This document shows, piece after piece, positions 10,462 to 20,698 of a DNA stretch of 64,000 bases. The number at the start of each line of letters is the position of its first letter. Position 1 is the first letter of the stretch. The stretch is from Diploptera punctata (taxonomy: Eukaryota > Arthropoda > Insecta > Blattodea > Blaberidae), in NCBI GenBank assembly GCA_030220185.1, contig JASPKZ010008348.1:1402001-1466000 (forward strand). Direction: 5' to 3'. Below the pieces are notes generated by a model. It did no database searches. It was not told the origin of the DNA and saw only the letters and a program-made list of their open reading frames with translations. Made by a program: the position numbers and the translations under genes.

Positions 10462-11070
10462 TGTTTACTCACAAATCATTATTTAACCATAGTTATTTTA
10501 AAATATTTATATATTTAATGTTAACGGCGATGTTTGAAAACAAATGAGGAACGATTGTTATGCTTAATATGTTCATCACTGCAACCAGACCATATTATTT
10601 ATTGCCAAATGTTCGCAATATTTTAAGAATGCACCCTAGTGGAGAAAAAAATGACACATCAAACTGTATATTGATTAATTTCTGATGTCCTATGATATAA
10701 ATATGTGAATTATATTTTTCTGGAACGTTATTTCCTGGGATAATATGTTTAAGGAAGTGCGAACATCGGTTTCTTTTTTTCTGTGGTACAAACAATTGCT
10801 ACAAACGTTTTTATATTATATCCCGCAAGCACTATATGCTAAAATTCTTGCACTATATATACAATCTGCTAGGCACATGCCGTCACTGTAAAATAATGCT
10901 ACGACCTATTCAGAATGTTTAAAAGGAGGAGCTGGATTTTAAAGTGATACAATTAAACTGATAAAATCGAGGTGAAAAAGACTGTAATTGGTTGTAAATA
11001 AAAAATCGTTGAAATGTGATTGGTCAATGACTCCCATATGGGACATGAGTTAAATAGTCATTGCTAAAGT
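10462..11070 (+). repeat. Repeat family D copy, 5' end missing
   Basis: Starts directly at the outer edge of the foldback with GCTGTTTACTCACAAATCAT. It continues through GGCGATGTTTGAAAACAAAT, TATTATTTATTGCCAAATG, CCCTAGTGGAGAAAAAAATG and ends with ACATGAGTTAAATAGTCATT. The hairpin end of family D is missing, consistent with the foldback having landed in it. Confidence 0.7.
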
Positions 11071-12263
11071 AAAATTAATTTATTGCTGTTAAATTATTAA
11101 TAAGTATTTTAAACACATCTACGTATAAATATCTCGAAGTTGCAAGTGGTTTATAGACAACTTAAATTGCAATTCGTAGCTGCGCTGAATCCATACTTAA
11201 GATATACCTCTTTGGCTGTTATTAACTAATTTATTTTGGATGTTGTTGATATAATTTGCTGGGGATTAACTGGGATCGTTTTCAATAGGATTCCTTGTTT
11301 TGTGCCTTAACATACCAACTTACGTATCGAGACTCGCATGGAGTATAAATTTGTAAGGTTTCACTTTTTTCTACCTGGCCTCCATTAGTGGTTCTCGTAG
11401 TATCTATCTTATTTCGTATAAGATACCTTTCCTTCAGCCACGAGGGGTTGCTATACTGTTGGCCGTAGGATTTGCGTTGTATCGAGTCACACGTCCAAAT
11501 TTCCAAGTCGGGCCAGCGGGGTTTGAGTTCTACTATCCATATTAGAGTATATGCGAACTTTCAACAAGGAGTGAAGAAGATCTTTATAATGATACCGGAA
11601 GGAAGGAGAGGTAAAGAAGGCCCAAAAAATGATTTGAAGGATTGTATCTCATAGGACATAAGATCTCCATTCATCGCTATCCTTAGCTATTTCTTTCCAA
11701 TTATTCTCTGTATAATACACTCCCAATTAATGGCTAATATTATTCTCCCACATCATACTTGCCCTATCTGATACTTTTAAGAGAAGTTTCTACGCAATTA
11801 ATTTAATTCACCATTCGTACCAGGTGCCTTGACCGTCGCAATCAACAAGAATGAACTGTTCTTATTACATATGTCGAGTGTATATTCAAATCGCATTAAG
11901 TGCAGAAAAACAAATTTGCAGGAAACATGAAATAATTTCATGGCTATGATAATGAGAAGAAAATAAACATGTTAATCTCAACTTGTAGACAAATGGCGGT
12001 CGTCCAAGCCATTTCAAATGGCTCACGAAGTTCTCGCAAGGTATGGCGCAAAAAGTGGACATCCGAATTTCGAGATAATTTTGGTTTTAAAATGAAGCTT
12101 AGGAACATCGAAGATGAAATCATGAAAACATTGGCGGATCATCCAGAAACAAAGCAGGAAAATAAAACTTTATAAAGCACTATTTGATATGTTACCTGAA
12201 GAATATGGCAGCCATTGTGGTCGTGACGTTAATGTCGATATCAGATGTTAGTCCACGATGCTT
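11071..12263. other. Mostly unassigned; includes a decayed LINE A tail
   Basis: At 11655-11800 the minus strand holds a very decayed LINE A 3' segment (TCTCCATTCATCGCTATCC, CCAATTATTCTCTGTATAAT, ATTATTCTCCCACATCATAC), matching the 36.7 kb copy. The rest (11071-11650, 11801-12263) has only short ORFs, none recognised. A 68-codon ORF at 11969-12175 is lysine-rich but has no family that I know. Confidence 0.5.
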
Positions 12264-12345
12264 CATCTTCTGCATTTTAACATGTCTCCATATTGGAACT
12301 ACTTGATGAAGGTTAATAATTTAGTTGAGGATGACTGACTCACCA
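12264..12345 (-). repeat. Repeat family C, reverse copy
   Basis: Contains CTTCATCTTCTGCATTTTAA, TCCATATTGGAACTAC and TTTAGTTGAGGATGACTGAC. Pieces of these match the reverse or forward strand of 30875-30985 and 63045-63165. Short and without coding potential. Confidence 0.5.
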
Positions 12346-12419
12346 GGTATCAGTTGTATATTTAATATCTTATTACATAACATCAATGGTGCTTTAATAT
12401 CAGTTTAAAAGTGTTTACA

Positions 12420-12670
12420 AGGTAGGAGATGGTACCAATAATTATCAACTTCCACTATTTATTTTTCATTTATGAAAAAACAGTTATATATGGGCCTTCT
12501 AATCAGATATATACGTTCTTTTCCATAATGTCTATATTTATCATTTATTAACAATTTCATTTCATGCACAATTTATACCCCATTCTGATTTACCTGTAAA
12601 TTCTGTTCTAATTTTCACAACTTCAATGTCTAATATATGATATTTTTCATTAAACGTTTCGAAAACGTTA
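12420..12670 (+). repeat. Repeat family B, partial copy
   Basis: Aligns by eye to 51410-51640 (GGTACCAATAATTATCAACTTC, CTTCTAATCAGATATATACG and ATTTTTCATTAAACGTTTCG segments) and to 520-605. It stops before the part where the other copies carry a MITE or continue. Confidence 0.55.
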
Positions 12671-12804
12671 AAATAATCTTGGCAGTAAAAGATTCCGGGC
12701 TATGTGGCCGTGGTCTATAACTGGCGTTTCTTCCAGACGTTTCTCCCTCAACTGCGGAGGGCATCTTCAGTGGCGAGCGCTAGAAGCTGTTGTTTCCCTG
12801 TCGT
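12671..12804. other. Short GC-richer block, unassigned
   Basis: The block GATTCCGGGCTATGTGGCCG to GGGCATCTTCAGTGGCGAGC stands out by base composition from the AT-rich flanks. It looks like part of a dispersed element. I recognise the type of sequence only vaguely and do not name it. Confidence 0.3.
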
Positions 12805-13095
12805 AGACTCATTGTTGCTGTAATGTATAATTCCCAAATATGTCTTCTTAATAAAGGAGCCGCCATTTGCAAGATAGAAGCATGGCTTCACAGCATTTTG
12901 GTGGATGGGAATTACAATGTATATAGAGAAAGATTTGCGTTTAGATCGGTACTTGCTCAGGTAACTCAGTTGGTAGAGCACTTGGTCTAGAGAACCAAGG
13001 GTCCCGGGTTCAAGTCCCGGTCTGAGCGTATAATTTTTCTCTTCAAATATGATTTATCCATCATTGAGATGTACGAAATCAATAATAAAAACCTT
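12805..13095 (+). mobile_element. tRNA-like repeat unit (family 3), single copy
   Basis: A unit with a tRNA-like core (12955-13028). It is preceded by about 150 bp (AAGGAGCCGCCATTTGCAAG, GGGAATTACAATGTATATAG) and followed by ATTTTTCTCTTCAAATATGA. Both sides match the spacer of the tandem unit at 31380-31746 on the other strand. This supports one repeat family built of a tRNA-like gene plus about 230 bp of spacer. Confidence 0.65.
12955..13028 (+). tRNA. tRNA-like 74-mer with atypical 6-bp anticodon stem
   Basis: Acceptor GCTCAGG pairs with TCTGAGC. The A box (TAACTCAGTTGG) and B box (GGGTTCAAGTCCC) match Pol III internal promoters. The anticodon arm at 12981-12999 is 19 nt: a 6-bp stem with a 7-nt loop, CTAGAGA. 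Read in the usual way the loop gives AGA (Ser type), but the long variable arm of Ser tRNAs is absent, so it is more likely a tRNA-derived SINE or tRNA pseudogene than a working tRNA. Compare 31416-31489. Confidence 0.5.
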
Positions 13096-13465
13096 AAACT
13101 ACATTTTGATACAAAAATGTATATACCTGGTTCTTTCCTTGTTCCCCTCATGTGAGTTATGTAATTATAACATTTTGAACGAATGTGTATCTGTTTGTAT
13201 TTTGAATTATACTGTTTTGCGTGGAATTTTTCATCTCCCCAGTTTACTCAGTAAAATTTACTATTGACCATATTCATAGTACAATATTTGGAATTGTTTT
13301 GGTAACATCACTAATATCAAGAAGTTACTTTACTCAGTAACAATGCTAGATTCCTCACTGTTTTCAAGATCATTCCCGTCGGTGTTAGAACCGTAGAGAT
13401 TTTGTATTCATTTTTCAGAACAATAATTTAAAGTTTAGAATATATATGATAATATTGACTTTATA
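13096..13465. other. Unassigned AT-rich spacer
   Basis: No recognisable element between the tRNA-like unit and the mariner-like transposon. Confidence 0.4.
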
Positions 13466-14201
13466 CAGAGTGTTGCAAAAAAAAAACACCGAAAACGGAG
13501 GTGAGGTAGTATATTGAGATATGTTCATAATTTTTGATAAGGTACCAATGTCCGGAAAAGATGCGTTTTCACACTATGACTACATTATGTCTTAAGATAA
13601 GTGCTAGTTCGAAGGATTTGAAGACTCATTACGTGACAACACCTCACAGGTGCGGAACCTATGATACGTGGCTTATTAACGGAATGTGACTGCAACATGA
13701 CGGAGCTCCAGCTCACTTCGATGCCAATGTGAGGACACATTTGCATACCACATATCCAGATCGAGGGGGATCAGTCCCATGGCCTCCGAATTCACCTGAT
13801 CTTAACCTTCTCGAGTAAATTATGTGGGACGACATGAAAGATTCTGTTTATCAGACTCCAGTAGAGCCACGTATGGATCTAATAGCCCGAATCCGTGCTG
13901 ATGCAGAAATAATTCAAACGATGCCAGGCGTATTTGAACGTGTGCGCCAATCTCTACACCGTCGATGTACGCTTTGCAATGAGATGGGAGGTGGATATTT
14001 TGAAAACGTGATGTGACTGTGACAAATTAGTCAAGCAATGAGTCTTAAGATCCAACTAACGGAACTCTTGAGAAGTTAGCTACTCATAGTGCGAAGACGC
14101 ATCGTTTCTGGACACTTGTACCTTATTAAAAAAATTATCAACACATCTCAATATGCTACCTCACCTGCGTTGTCGGTATTTTTTTTGCAACACCGTCAAT
14201 G
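13466..14201 (+). mobile_element. Tc1/mariner-superfamily transposon, internally deleted
   Basis: Long terminal inverted repeats of about 100 bp: GTGTTGCAAAAAAAAAACAC and GAGGTGAGGTAGTATATTGA on the left, with their near complements ACCTGCGTTGTCGGTATTTT and TCAATATGCTACCTCACC on the right. TA dinucleotides flank both ends (13464-13465, 14202-14203). At about 736 bp it is too short for a whole transposase; only the C-terminal part remains (13696-14016). Confidence 0.8.
13696..14016 (+). pseudogene. Mariner-like DDE transposase, C-terminal fragment
   Basis: The frame reads HDGAPAHFDANVRTHLHTTY, then PWPPNSPDLNLLE, a TAA, and IMWDDMKDSVYQTPVEP to the stop at 14016. HDGAPAH holds the second catalytic Asp and SPDLN the third acidic position of the DDE/D family. 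The in-frame stop after NLLE and loss of the N-terminal DNA-binding region make it inactive. The family is common in arthropod genomes. The remnant at 29880-30870 is a relative, not the same copy. Confidence 0.8.
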
Positions 14202-14739
14202 TAGGATCTAAATTTGGTGCAAGAGTTATATTTAATATAATATTCTATTAACGGTTAACTCAGAGATTAGAAACATGAAAGTTAATTATAAAATTCAGTT
14301 TTATGAATCATTTAACGTGAACCAATATCTGTGAAGGTCCCTCTCGGCCTAACGGGGCACTGTAAACAGCTAAACAATGACGAATTTCGAGTTGTGTCAG
14401 TGTTGCAGGCGGCGAGAGTTACACTTTATAAAGTCCAGTTTAGTTGTAAATTGTATTATACAGCGCGTAAAATGTATTTTTTTTTCGCATTTCGTTGAAG
14501 AGAGATGAGAATTAAAAGGTAGAAGAATCTCCAGAAAATGACGTGTAAAAGTGTTATCTCTGCAAAATTAATATATTTAACATGTTACCTGCTCATCATC
14601 TTGTAACTTAATTTAATCTCAATTATATTTTCGCAATCTTTCAGTAATAGTGAAGCTAAACACGTGATGTACAATAATTACCCTATAGACAGTGTTTAAA
14701 ACTTTTTTATCTCAATAGTACTTTAACTTCTCTATTTAA
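14202..14739. other. Unassigned AT-rich sequence
   Basis: No element recognised. A GC-richer stretch near 14335-14425 (CCCTCTCGGCCTAACGGGGC) may be the remains of a SINE, but no tRNA-like boxes are clear. Confidence 0.35.
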
Positions 14740-15313
14740 AATAATTGTTTGCGCAATAGTACTTGTTTCGTAGTTATAGCAATGGCGACCGTGATTGAAA
14801 GTTCAACTTCCTAAATTTCGGGGTTGCCAATCAAATATACTGTAATAAATTAACTATACTGTAATATTACATACTACAAAACCACGTGTGGGAAGTAAAA
14901 CCACTGCTCTCTATGTATATTACGTTAAATATATGTATATACATACATCCAAAAGGTAGTGTTAATATACATTATACGAAACAAATCACTGCGTTTTAAA
15001 TAAATTGAACTTTATTTGAAACAATATAAAACAATAAATACTTACTTGTCGCCATTTTATCACTAATTGGTGTCATATCCTCCTGTAGTTTCAACTAATA
15101 AACGTTGCCCACACTCTTTACTTTAGTCAGTTGTTATATTAGACGCAATCATTTTTAACAAAGTTGTTATTATTGTACTATTATTTATTATTTTGAAAAC
15201 ATCATCGCGCAAAAAATAATGTACAACGCACGTATCTCTGAAACGAGAATATCGCTCGGTTTTAAACATTTTCATCGCTTCTGTAAAAACCACTTCCCAA
15301 CCTCGCATCGTGA
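14740..15313 (+). mobile_element. MITE M1, copy 2
   Basis: Same orientation as 603-1211. It shares GTTTGCGCAATAGTACTTG, AAAGTTCAACTTCCTAAATT, CACGTGTGGGAAGTAAAACC, CTTTATTTGAAACAATATA and, at the right, ATCATCGCGCAAAAAATAAT followed by CACTTCCCAACCTCGCATCG. Short ORFs on both strands here are incidental. Confidence 0.6.
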
Positions 15314-15619
15314 TATATTATTACTGCCCCACGTCATTCGAATCTTACAGTGGAACGACCTGACAGGAGAGGGATCAGAATCATATTTTGTTGACCACAC
15401 AAGGACATGGAGGGCCACCCCGAATGAGTGTTCATCTGAATAAAGGTCTTGCTCTGAGTCAATATGAAGCAGACCATACACTAATATATTCATATTAAAT
15501 ATGGCAAATATTATAATGATGATTATGATGGCCCTGATGATGGTGGATGTGAACATCACCCAAGTAACTTGTCCAGATCGGTTGAATCCAGGAAGGCTGC
15601 GCACAGCGGTGGAAAATAT
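15314..15619. other. Unassigned host sequence left of a SINE
   Basis: Contains a stretch (ACATGGAGGGCCACCCCGAA) loosely resembling ACATGGAGGATCTCCCCGAA at 61961. Both may come from the same uncharacterised repeat. The end of this block carries the left target-site duplication of the next SINE. Confidence 0.35.
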
Positions 15620-15963
15620 CCGTTTGAGGGTCTTTCCACTTTTCAGCGGTTGCCCTTTTACCAGCCGGCTGCTGGCCCTTCACATCCACATGTGTCAATC
15701 ACAGAGGTAGATGATCAACAGCTAGTGTAGGGGTGACATGTGGTTAGCATGTCGAGTCCCCCAGCCGTTATAGCTAGTTCCTCAACCTGGAGCCGCTACT
15801 TATTGTAGCTACCCAATTGCCTCACGATGTTGGGTGGGCCCCGGTCCCATACTGGCCGAAATACCATGAGAAAATTTCTTCCCCCATGGAGACTCGAACC
15901 AGCGAAAGTCCCGTAGCTCTGCGCCAAGGCTTCCTACCTTAACCGCTCGGCTACGGCGCGGGA
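15620..15963 (-). mobile_element. SINE family 4 (class II tRNA-like head), with 13-bp duplication
   Basis: The reverse complement begins with a tRNA-like head: GCCGTAGCCGAGCGGTTAAG (A box) and CTGGTTCGAGTCTCC (B box), with a long arm between them as in Leu/Ser-type tRNAs. The body includes GGGGGACTCGACATGCTAAC. The insert is bounded by CGGTGGAAAATAT at 15607-15619 and 15964-15976, a perfect 13-bp target-site duplication. The overlapping ORFs are chance. Confidence 0.85.
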
Positions 15964-16031
15964 CGGTGGAAAATATACCAAGCATAAAATAATAAATGAT
16001 TACACTAGGATGATATTTGGATGAAGAAAGG

Positions 16032-16100
16032 GAAGTGTGTAGGGAAGTATCCGAGCTGCCATGAACCTCTTCTTGTTTCGATAGTGCCAGTGAGATTGTT
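16032..16100 (+). mobile_element. LINE A, extreme 3' end
   Basis: GCCATGAACCTCTTCTTG then TTTCGATAGTGCCAGTGAG equals the last codons and 3' end of LINE A (compare 44930-44965). It is only about 70 bp and tail-to-tail with the next fragment. Confidence 0.6.
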
Positions 16101-16148
16101 TAATTATTTCAATTTTTTGTAATTCCATTGATGGACCTTAACAAAATA

Positions 16149-16350
16149 TCTAACAAACTCACTGGCACTATCTGATCCACGCAGACATAAGCTCTCCATA
16201 CATCCCTATCTTTAGATAATGTTTTCCAATTAACTCCTTATACTCTACTTACCTCAAAACTTGGTTAATAATATTCTCCCATCTCATTATTGGCCTTCAA
16301 ACTGGGCTCTCCCTCCGTTTTTCGTACAATACGTTTGAATGTTCCTACTT
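16149..16350 (-). mobile_element. LINE A 3' fragment, reverse
   Basis: Begins with AAACTCACTGGCACTATCTG and runs through CATAAGCTCTCCATACATCC, TTTTCCAATTAACTCC and TATTCTCCCATCTCATTATT. These are the reverse complement of the LINE A C-terminal coding region and 3' end. With 16032-16100 it makes an inverted, tail-to-tail pair about 50 bp apart. Confidence 0.7.
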
Positions 16351-16989
16351 CATTCCACTTTCGCGCCAGAATCCTTACGAACATAAAATGTAATTTTTAA
16401 ATTCTAAAATATGCAGATAACCTTTAGTGACCAAGAAATATTTTTTATTCCAAATAACTCAAATTTGTGTTCTGAAAATAAAATTTATATGCTTTTTTTT
16501 TCAAAGGAAACGAAAAGTTTCAAGTATATAAAATAAAATAAGTTAAAATATACCTTCTTAGGTAAAATCCGTCGTCCTCAACTTATAAAAAATGTAATCT
16601 TTATGCCTGTAGGCCTTTCAGAATATCCGTTCCATCTTCAGCAGGTCCGTCTTCGTTACAAAATCCAGTATGATGATTGATGCTGCTGGTCCTAATGTGG
16701 CATTGTCGTTTATTTTATGACTCTCCACCTCAACGGTTTTAACAATGAATTTTAAGTATATGTTCTGAAATTTACATGAATACATGATTTTTTAAGGATA
16801 ACAAAAGTTGGTATTTGTGTACCCGTAAAACATATAGGAATTTTCTCCATCGCTTCGGAGAATGAAGTTAAATGTATCGGTTACATGGTCCAGACTTAAG
16901 TCATTTCATCAGCAATACAATTATAATCAGTACTAGCCTACACATTCAATACAAGTCTCTGTGTGAAATTATTTAGGGGTTGATAAGAA
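16351..16989. other. Unassigned AT-rich sequence
   Basis: Nothing recognised. The segment AAAATCCGTCGTCCTCAACT near 16564 resembles part of repeat family C. Confidence 0.35.
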
Positions 16990-17072
16990 AACTTTCAGGA
17001 TAGGATGTATGGAGGGGTTCTTTCCACTCGACCATGAACCTCGAGTTCGATAGTGCCAGTGAGTTTGTTAGG
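16990..17072 (+). mobile_element. LINE A, extreme 3' end
   Basis: CAGGATAGGATGTATGGAGG, ACCATGAACCTCGAGTTCGA and TAGTGCCAGTGAGTTTGTTA match the LINE A 3' terminus (AQDR.VW...AAMNL region, then the non-coding end). Confidence 0.65.
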
Positions 17073-17299
17073 TACATAGTTATGGTATATAGTATATTTC
17101 AGAACATGATCACCTCGCCTCACACCACTGGCTCATTGCAGCTACCAATGACAAGAACAACCCTCCCGAATTAACAATAGCATTATGCTGTTTCTAGAAG
17201 TGTCTCTCTTTTGTCCACTCATATTTAAAGAAATTCAAGAAGGGTTGCCTTTTGTTCACTGGAATGGAACATGGAATGCTAGGAGTTTATACAATAGCG

Positions 17300-18360
17300 G
17301 GGCGCTAACGATTCAATTAAGAGGGAAAAGTTGAATAGTATCCTGCTGGAGTTCGGAATTCCAAAAAAGTTAGACTTATACGAATGTGTATAAATGGCAC
17401 AAAGATTAGGGTGCATGTAAGCAAACAGTTTTGGGATACTTTTGAAATCCAGGATGGGTTGAAGCAAGGAGATGCACTATCTCCTCTACTATTTAACTTT
17501 GTACTAGAGCATGCCATTAAATCTTTGGATGATGAAGAAGCCTACAACTCTATGATATTAATGAGCTGTTAGTTTATGCTGATGATGTAGTTCTATTGGG
17601 CGATAGCGAGGAGATACTAAAGGCCAACACGCGCACACTATTGAGTAACGCTAGGAAATTGGGACTGGAAGTAAATATCAATAAAACTAAATATATGGTC
17701 ACACATAGAAATACATTAGGGCCTATATATTGGAAATGGACAACTAATGACAAACGAGTGAAATTTTGAGGAAATATCTGAATTCAAATACCTAAGAACA
17801 ATAATCACAAATAGGAATGAGATGCACAAAGATAGCCTATTAAACATAGGCTTACTTCTGGAAATGCGTGCTATTATGCATTACAGAGACTCTTGACATC
17901 CCAAGTCTTTCAAAAAAACGTTAAGCTGAAAATATATAAAACTATTATTCTACAAGTTATATTATATGGTAGCGAAACATGGACTCTTACTTTAAGGGAG
18001 GAAAGGAGATTAGCAATATTTGAGAATAAAGTTCTTAGGACAATTTTTGGACCAAAGAGAGATGATCAGATAGGTGAATGAAGAAGGCTACATAACTGTG
18101 AACAGTCTTTATGGGAAGCCAGATATAATAAGAACGGTTAAGTCTCGTAGACTGCAGTGGGCAGGACATGTGGCACGAATGGGGAATGAGAGACATGCAT
18201 GGAAGGTTATTGTGGGAAAACCAGAGGGAAAACGCTCAGTTGGTAGACCAAGAATGAAATGGAAGAATAACATTAATCATAATTGGAAAATATTAGCTCA
18301 GGATAGGGATGTTTGGAGAGCTTACGTCCGCGCGGTTCTATAGTACCAGTGAGTTAGTTA
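17300..18360 (+). mobile_element. LINE A, 3' half with RT motifs, decayed
   Basis: From about 17304 the frames read NDSIKREKLNSILLEFGIPK, then (frameshift) EIQDGLKQGDALSPLLFNF (RT motif B). After another shift comes ELLVYADDVVLLGDSEE (motif C, YADD at 17575-17586) and LGLEVNINKTKYMV. LKIYKTIILQVILYGSETWT and RRLQWAGHVARMGNERHAWK follow, ending in LAQDRDVWRAYVRAVL and TAGTACCAGTGAGTTAGTTA. Several frameshifts break it. The 5' half (endonuclease and RT motifs 1-A) is absent. RTE-like by the pattern of the RT and C-terminal domain. Confidence 0.85.
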
Positions 18361-18377
18361 GAAGGATACTAAATGAC

Positions 18378-18505
18378 TTCCCTCTCTTAATTCAATCATT
18401 TGCCTTTTTGAAGTCTAGAAATAGCTGATGCTCAGTGGCATTATATTCCCATATATTTTCTCAGATCTGTCTTACACTAAAAATATTTTACCCAGTGGGA
18501 CTTTT
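18378..18505 (-). mobile_element. LINE A internal fragment, reverse
   Basis: CCTCTCTTAATTCAATCATT, TGCCTTTTTGAAGTCTA and CTGTCTTACACTAAAAATAT match the inverse of the RT motif A region at 37780-37890. It lies just after and opposite to the forward LINE A copy. Confidence 0.6.
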
Positions 18506-19519
18506 GTCCGTGTTTCTTGACGGTTGTATTTTTATTAGAAAGATCGTCACTCTTTTGACTAAGGCACTTTTTATCTGACTTATCGCCTTCGACCTGTCCG
18601 GCATGTGTAACCTTTTCGGCAGCAGCTCTACCGCCGGCATAGCTCTCCGGGTCTTTTATACACGCAAGCCCCTCTACCTAGACAAGGTAAAGGTACAGTG
18701 GAAAGTTATATCTAAAAATTGAAATGTACTGTATTACCCTATTCATATTCCTAATAAGATTACTCCTTCCATGGTTCGTAAGTTATTAATATGTAACATT
18801 AAAAATTAAAAAAAGTTAAGAATTTAACAGCCCATCTCGTAATTTTAGGTTTTTCGAAGACTAGTTTCGATACATTTTTGTTCCATCTTATGAGGTGAGG
18901 TGCTAAATTCTAACTCTACTTATAAGTAAAACAAACCTCATAGTGTCACTTCCTTTAAATATTAACGTAACGTACTAAGTAATGTTTAAAAAAGTTCATA
19001 TAAAATCAAAGTTCTCACAATAACGTCTCAAAAAAGAGAGACATCGTCATCCTGGAAATACGTGTATCCAATTAGCAAAATATACCTTGTGTTAATAAAT
19101 CCTGCGAAATTTGAAAAAATAATTTCAGAAACCAATATCTTAATACAAAAATCATAACATATATTTTATTAGGAATTCCTTGATTGCTGTAGTTTTTCCT
19201 AACCAAAGTACACATATTAATCTTTTTTCTCAAATTCTCCCAACAATATATTTACGTATGTATTGGAGGGTATTTCAATTTCACACTCCATATCCCTCCA
19301 TTGAATGAGTTTCCGTTCCCATTTATTCCTAGTGATGTCCATAACGTACATATTCCGCAAGAAAACTGAATAAGGAATGTAATACAATTTTTCTATCCTG
19401 AATTTGATTGTGTAATTAGATATTTTCAGTTTTTTCTGAAGTAATTTTTATATGATTTTGTTGGTAGGTCATATTTTATTTAACATCCTAAGTCAATAGC
19501 AAAGGAATTAAAATCAGCG
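18506..19519. other. Unassigned; includes a GC-richer repeat-like block
   Basis: 18575-18710 (TTTCGGCAGCAGCTCTACCG, GGGTCTTTTATACACGCAAG) has a composition unlike its flanks and is probably part of a dispersed element that I cannot name. The remainder is plain AT-rich sequence without ORFs of note. Confidence 0.35.
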
Positions 19520-19735
19520 CTAAAGATCCTACAGATTTAGCTCAGAAGTCTATTTTTAAGATTTTACGTGCTATAAATCAGCAAAACGAGAGCAACGGTT
19601 TTACGTCACTTCCGAAGGAAGTCACACCCACGATGCTCTTGTGCTCTTCTAACAACTCATCGACCTCAGTCAATTTCAAACCGCGAACTGCGGACTCAGA
19701 GACGAGCATTGTAACCATTAGTCCATCGAAACCCA
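19520..19735 (-). mobile_element. SINE family 6 (tRNA-derived), probable
   Basis: The reverse complement has a degenerate A box, TCGATGGACTAATGGTTACA, and a B-box-like GCGGTTTGAAATTG. A block GGAAGTGACGTAAAACCGTT follows, typical of arthropod tRNA-SINE bodies. No target-site duplication was found by eye. Confidence 0.5.
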
Positions 19736-20504
19736 TTGCATACTTTGTTCTAATGTTTTAAATTTTAAATGTGGTTAAATGCTAAAATAGTTCTCATTTT
19801 AGCAGGAATATTGTTCATAAAGGAGAATACTTCATCAAAAATTTAAAAATATATATTTTATATAAAATTAGTGTGTCTATATGCCCCTTGGGACTCAAAA
19901 CCTAAATGATGGATTTAATTGGGTTTTGCTATAATTTACAGAATGTTTCTGAGACAATTAATATATTAACAAGATATTGCCGTATGTACTGCAGGGCCGG
20001 AGCCTAAAAATGTGCATCGGTGCACTGAAAAAGTAGTTTTCTTCACACTTAAATGGCTTACGCAGTCTAAACCATAACAAATACACCAAAATAATTCCAA
20101 ATTAATATATACAGAATTGAATATCTCAAAAAATCTACAAAACGTCCGCGACGGTATATGTCTATCTACTACAAATAACTCAAAATAATATTTTTGTCAT
20201 TCAGCTCATTGATACCAAGAATATCTGGATAAGTAGATTCCTGGGCAAGCGCAGCAGCGCACGGCGGGTATTCGCTACTTATAAACGATCACCTCCGCTT
20301 AATGGCACAGATGCCTTTTCCATCAGTACAGGTGTCAACACCCTTCTTTGTCTTCCAAGATAATTTTTTCCTCTTTCTTAGTTAATAAAAAATTAGATTA
20401 AAGTGAGTTTTTTCATGAAGTTCTTTTCAATATGAAAAGGTTGTTTTACGACATTTCTGAAATTTTATCCAGGCTATGGCTGAATTACAACTCACTTCCG
20501 AGAT
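19736..20504. other. Unassigned AT-rich sequence
   Basis: No gene, RNA or element recognised. The motif GTGCATCGGTGCAC near 20012 is a short perfect palindrome. Confidence 0.4.
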
Positions 20505-20698
20505 TGAGGTGCCATCCATGATATGATGGGAGATAAATGATAACGAAGCACGAAGAGAGCCCTTAAATGTACTTAACCTAAATTCCAGACATGGGCGACA
20601 ACAGGAATAATTCCTTTCTATAAAAAAATACTGCGGCTCACCGGGAATTGAACCCGAGAACTCATGATGTTCGGAAACTATGACCGCGAGGCTGTTAT
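20505..20698 (-). mobile_element. SINE family 5 (tRNA-derived), reverse
   Basis: Matches 59788-60001. Shared blocks are GATGGGAGATAAATGATAAC, CTTAACCTAAATTCCAG, CAGGAATAATTCC and the inverted B box CCGGGAATTGAACCCGAGAA, then a degenerate A-box side, GACCGCGAGGCTG. The head is at the right. Confidence 0.7.

Noticed and set aside
12955..13028. Functional tRNA gene
   Set aside because: The anticodon arm is 2 nt too long and the anticodon would not agree with the short variable arm; kept as tRNA-like.
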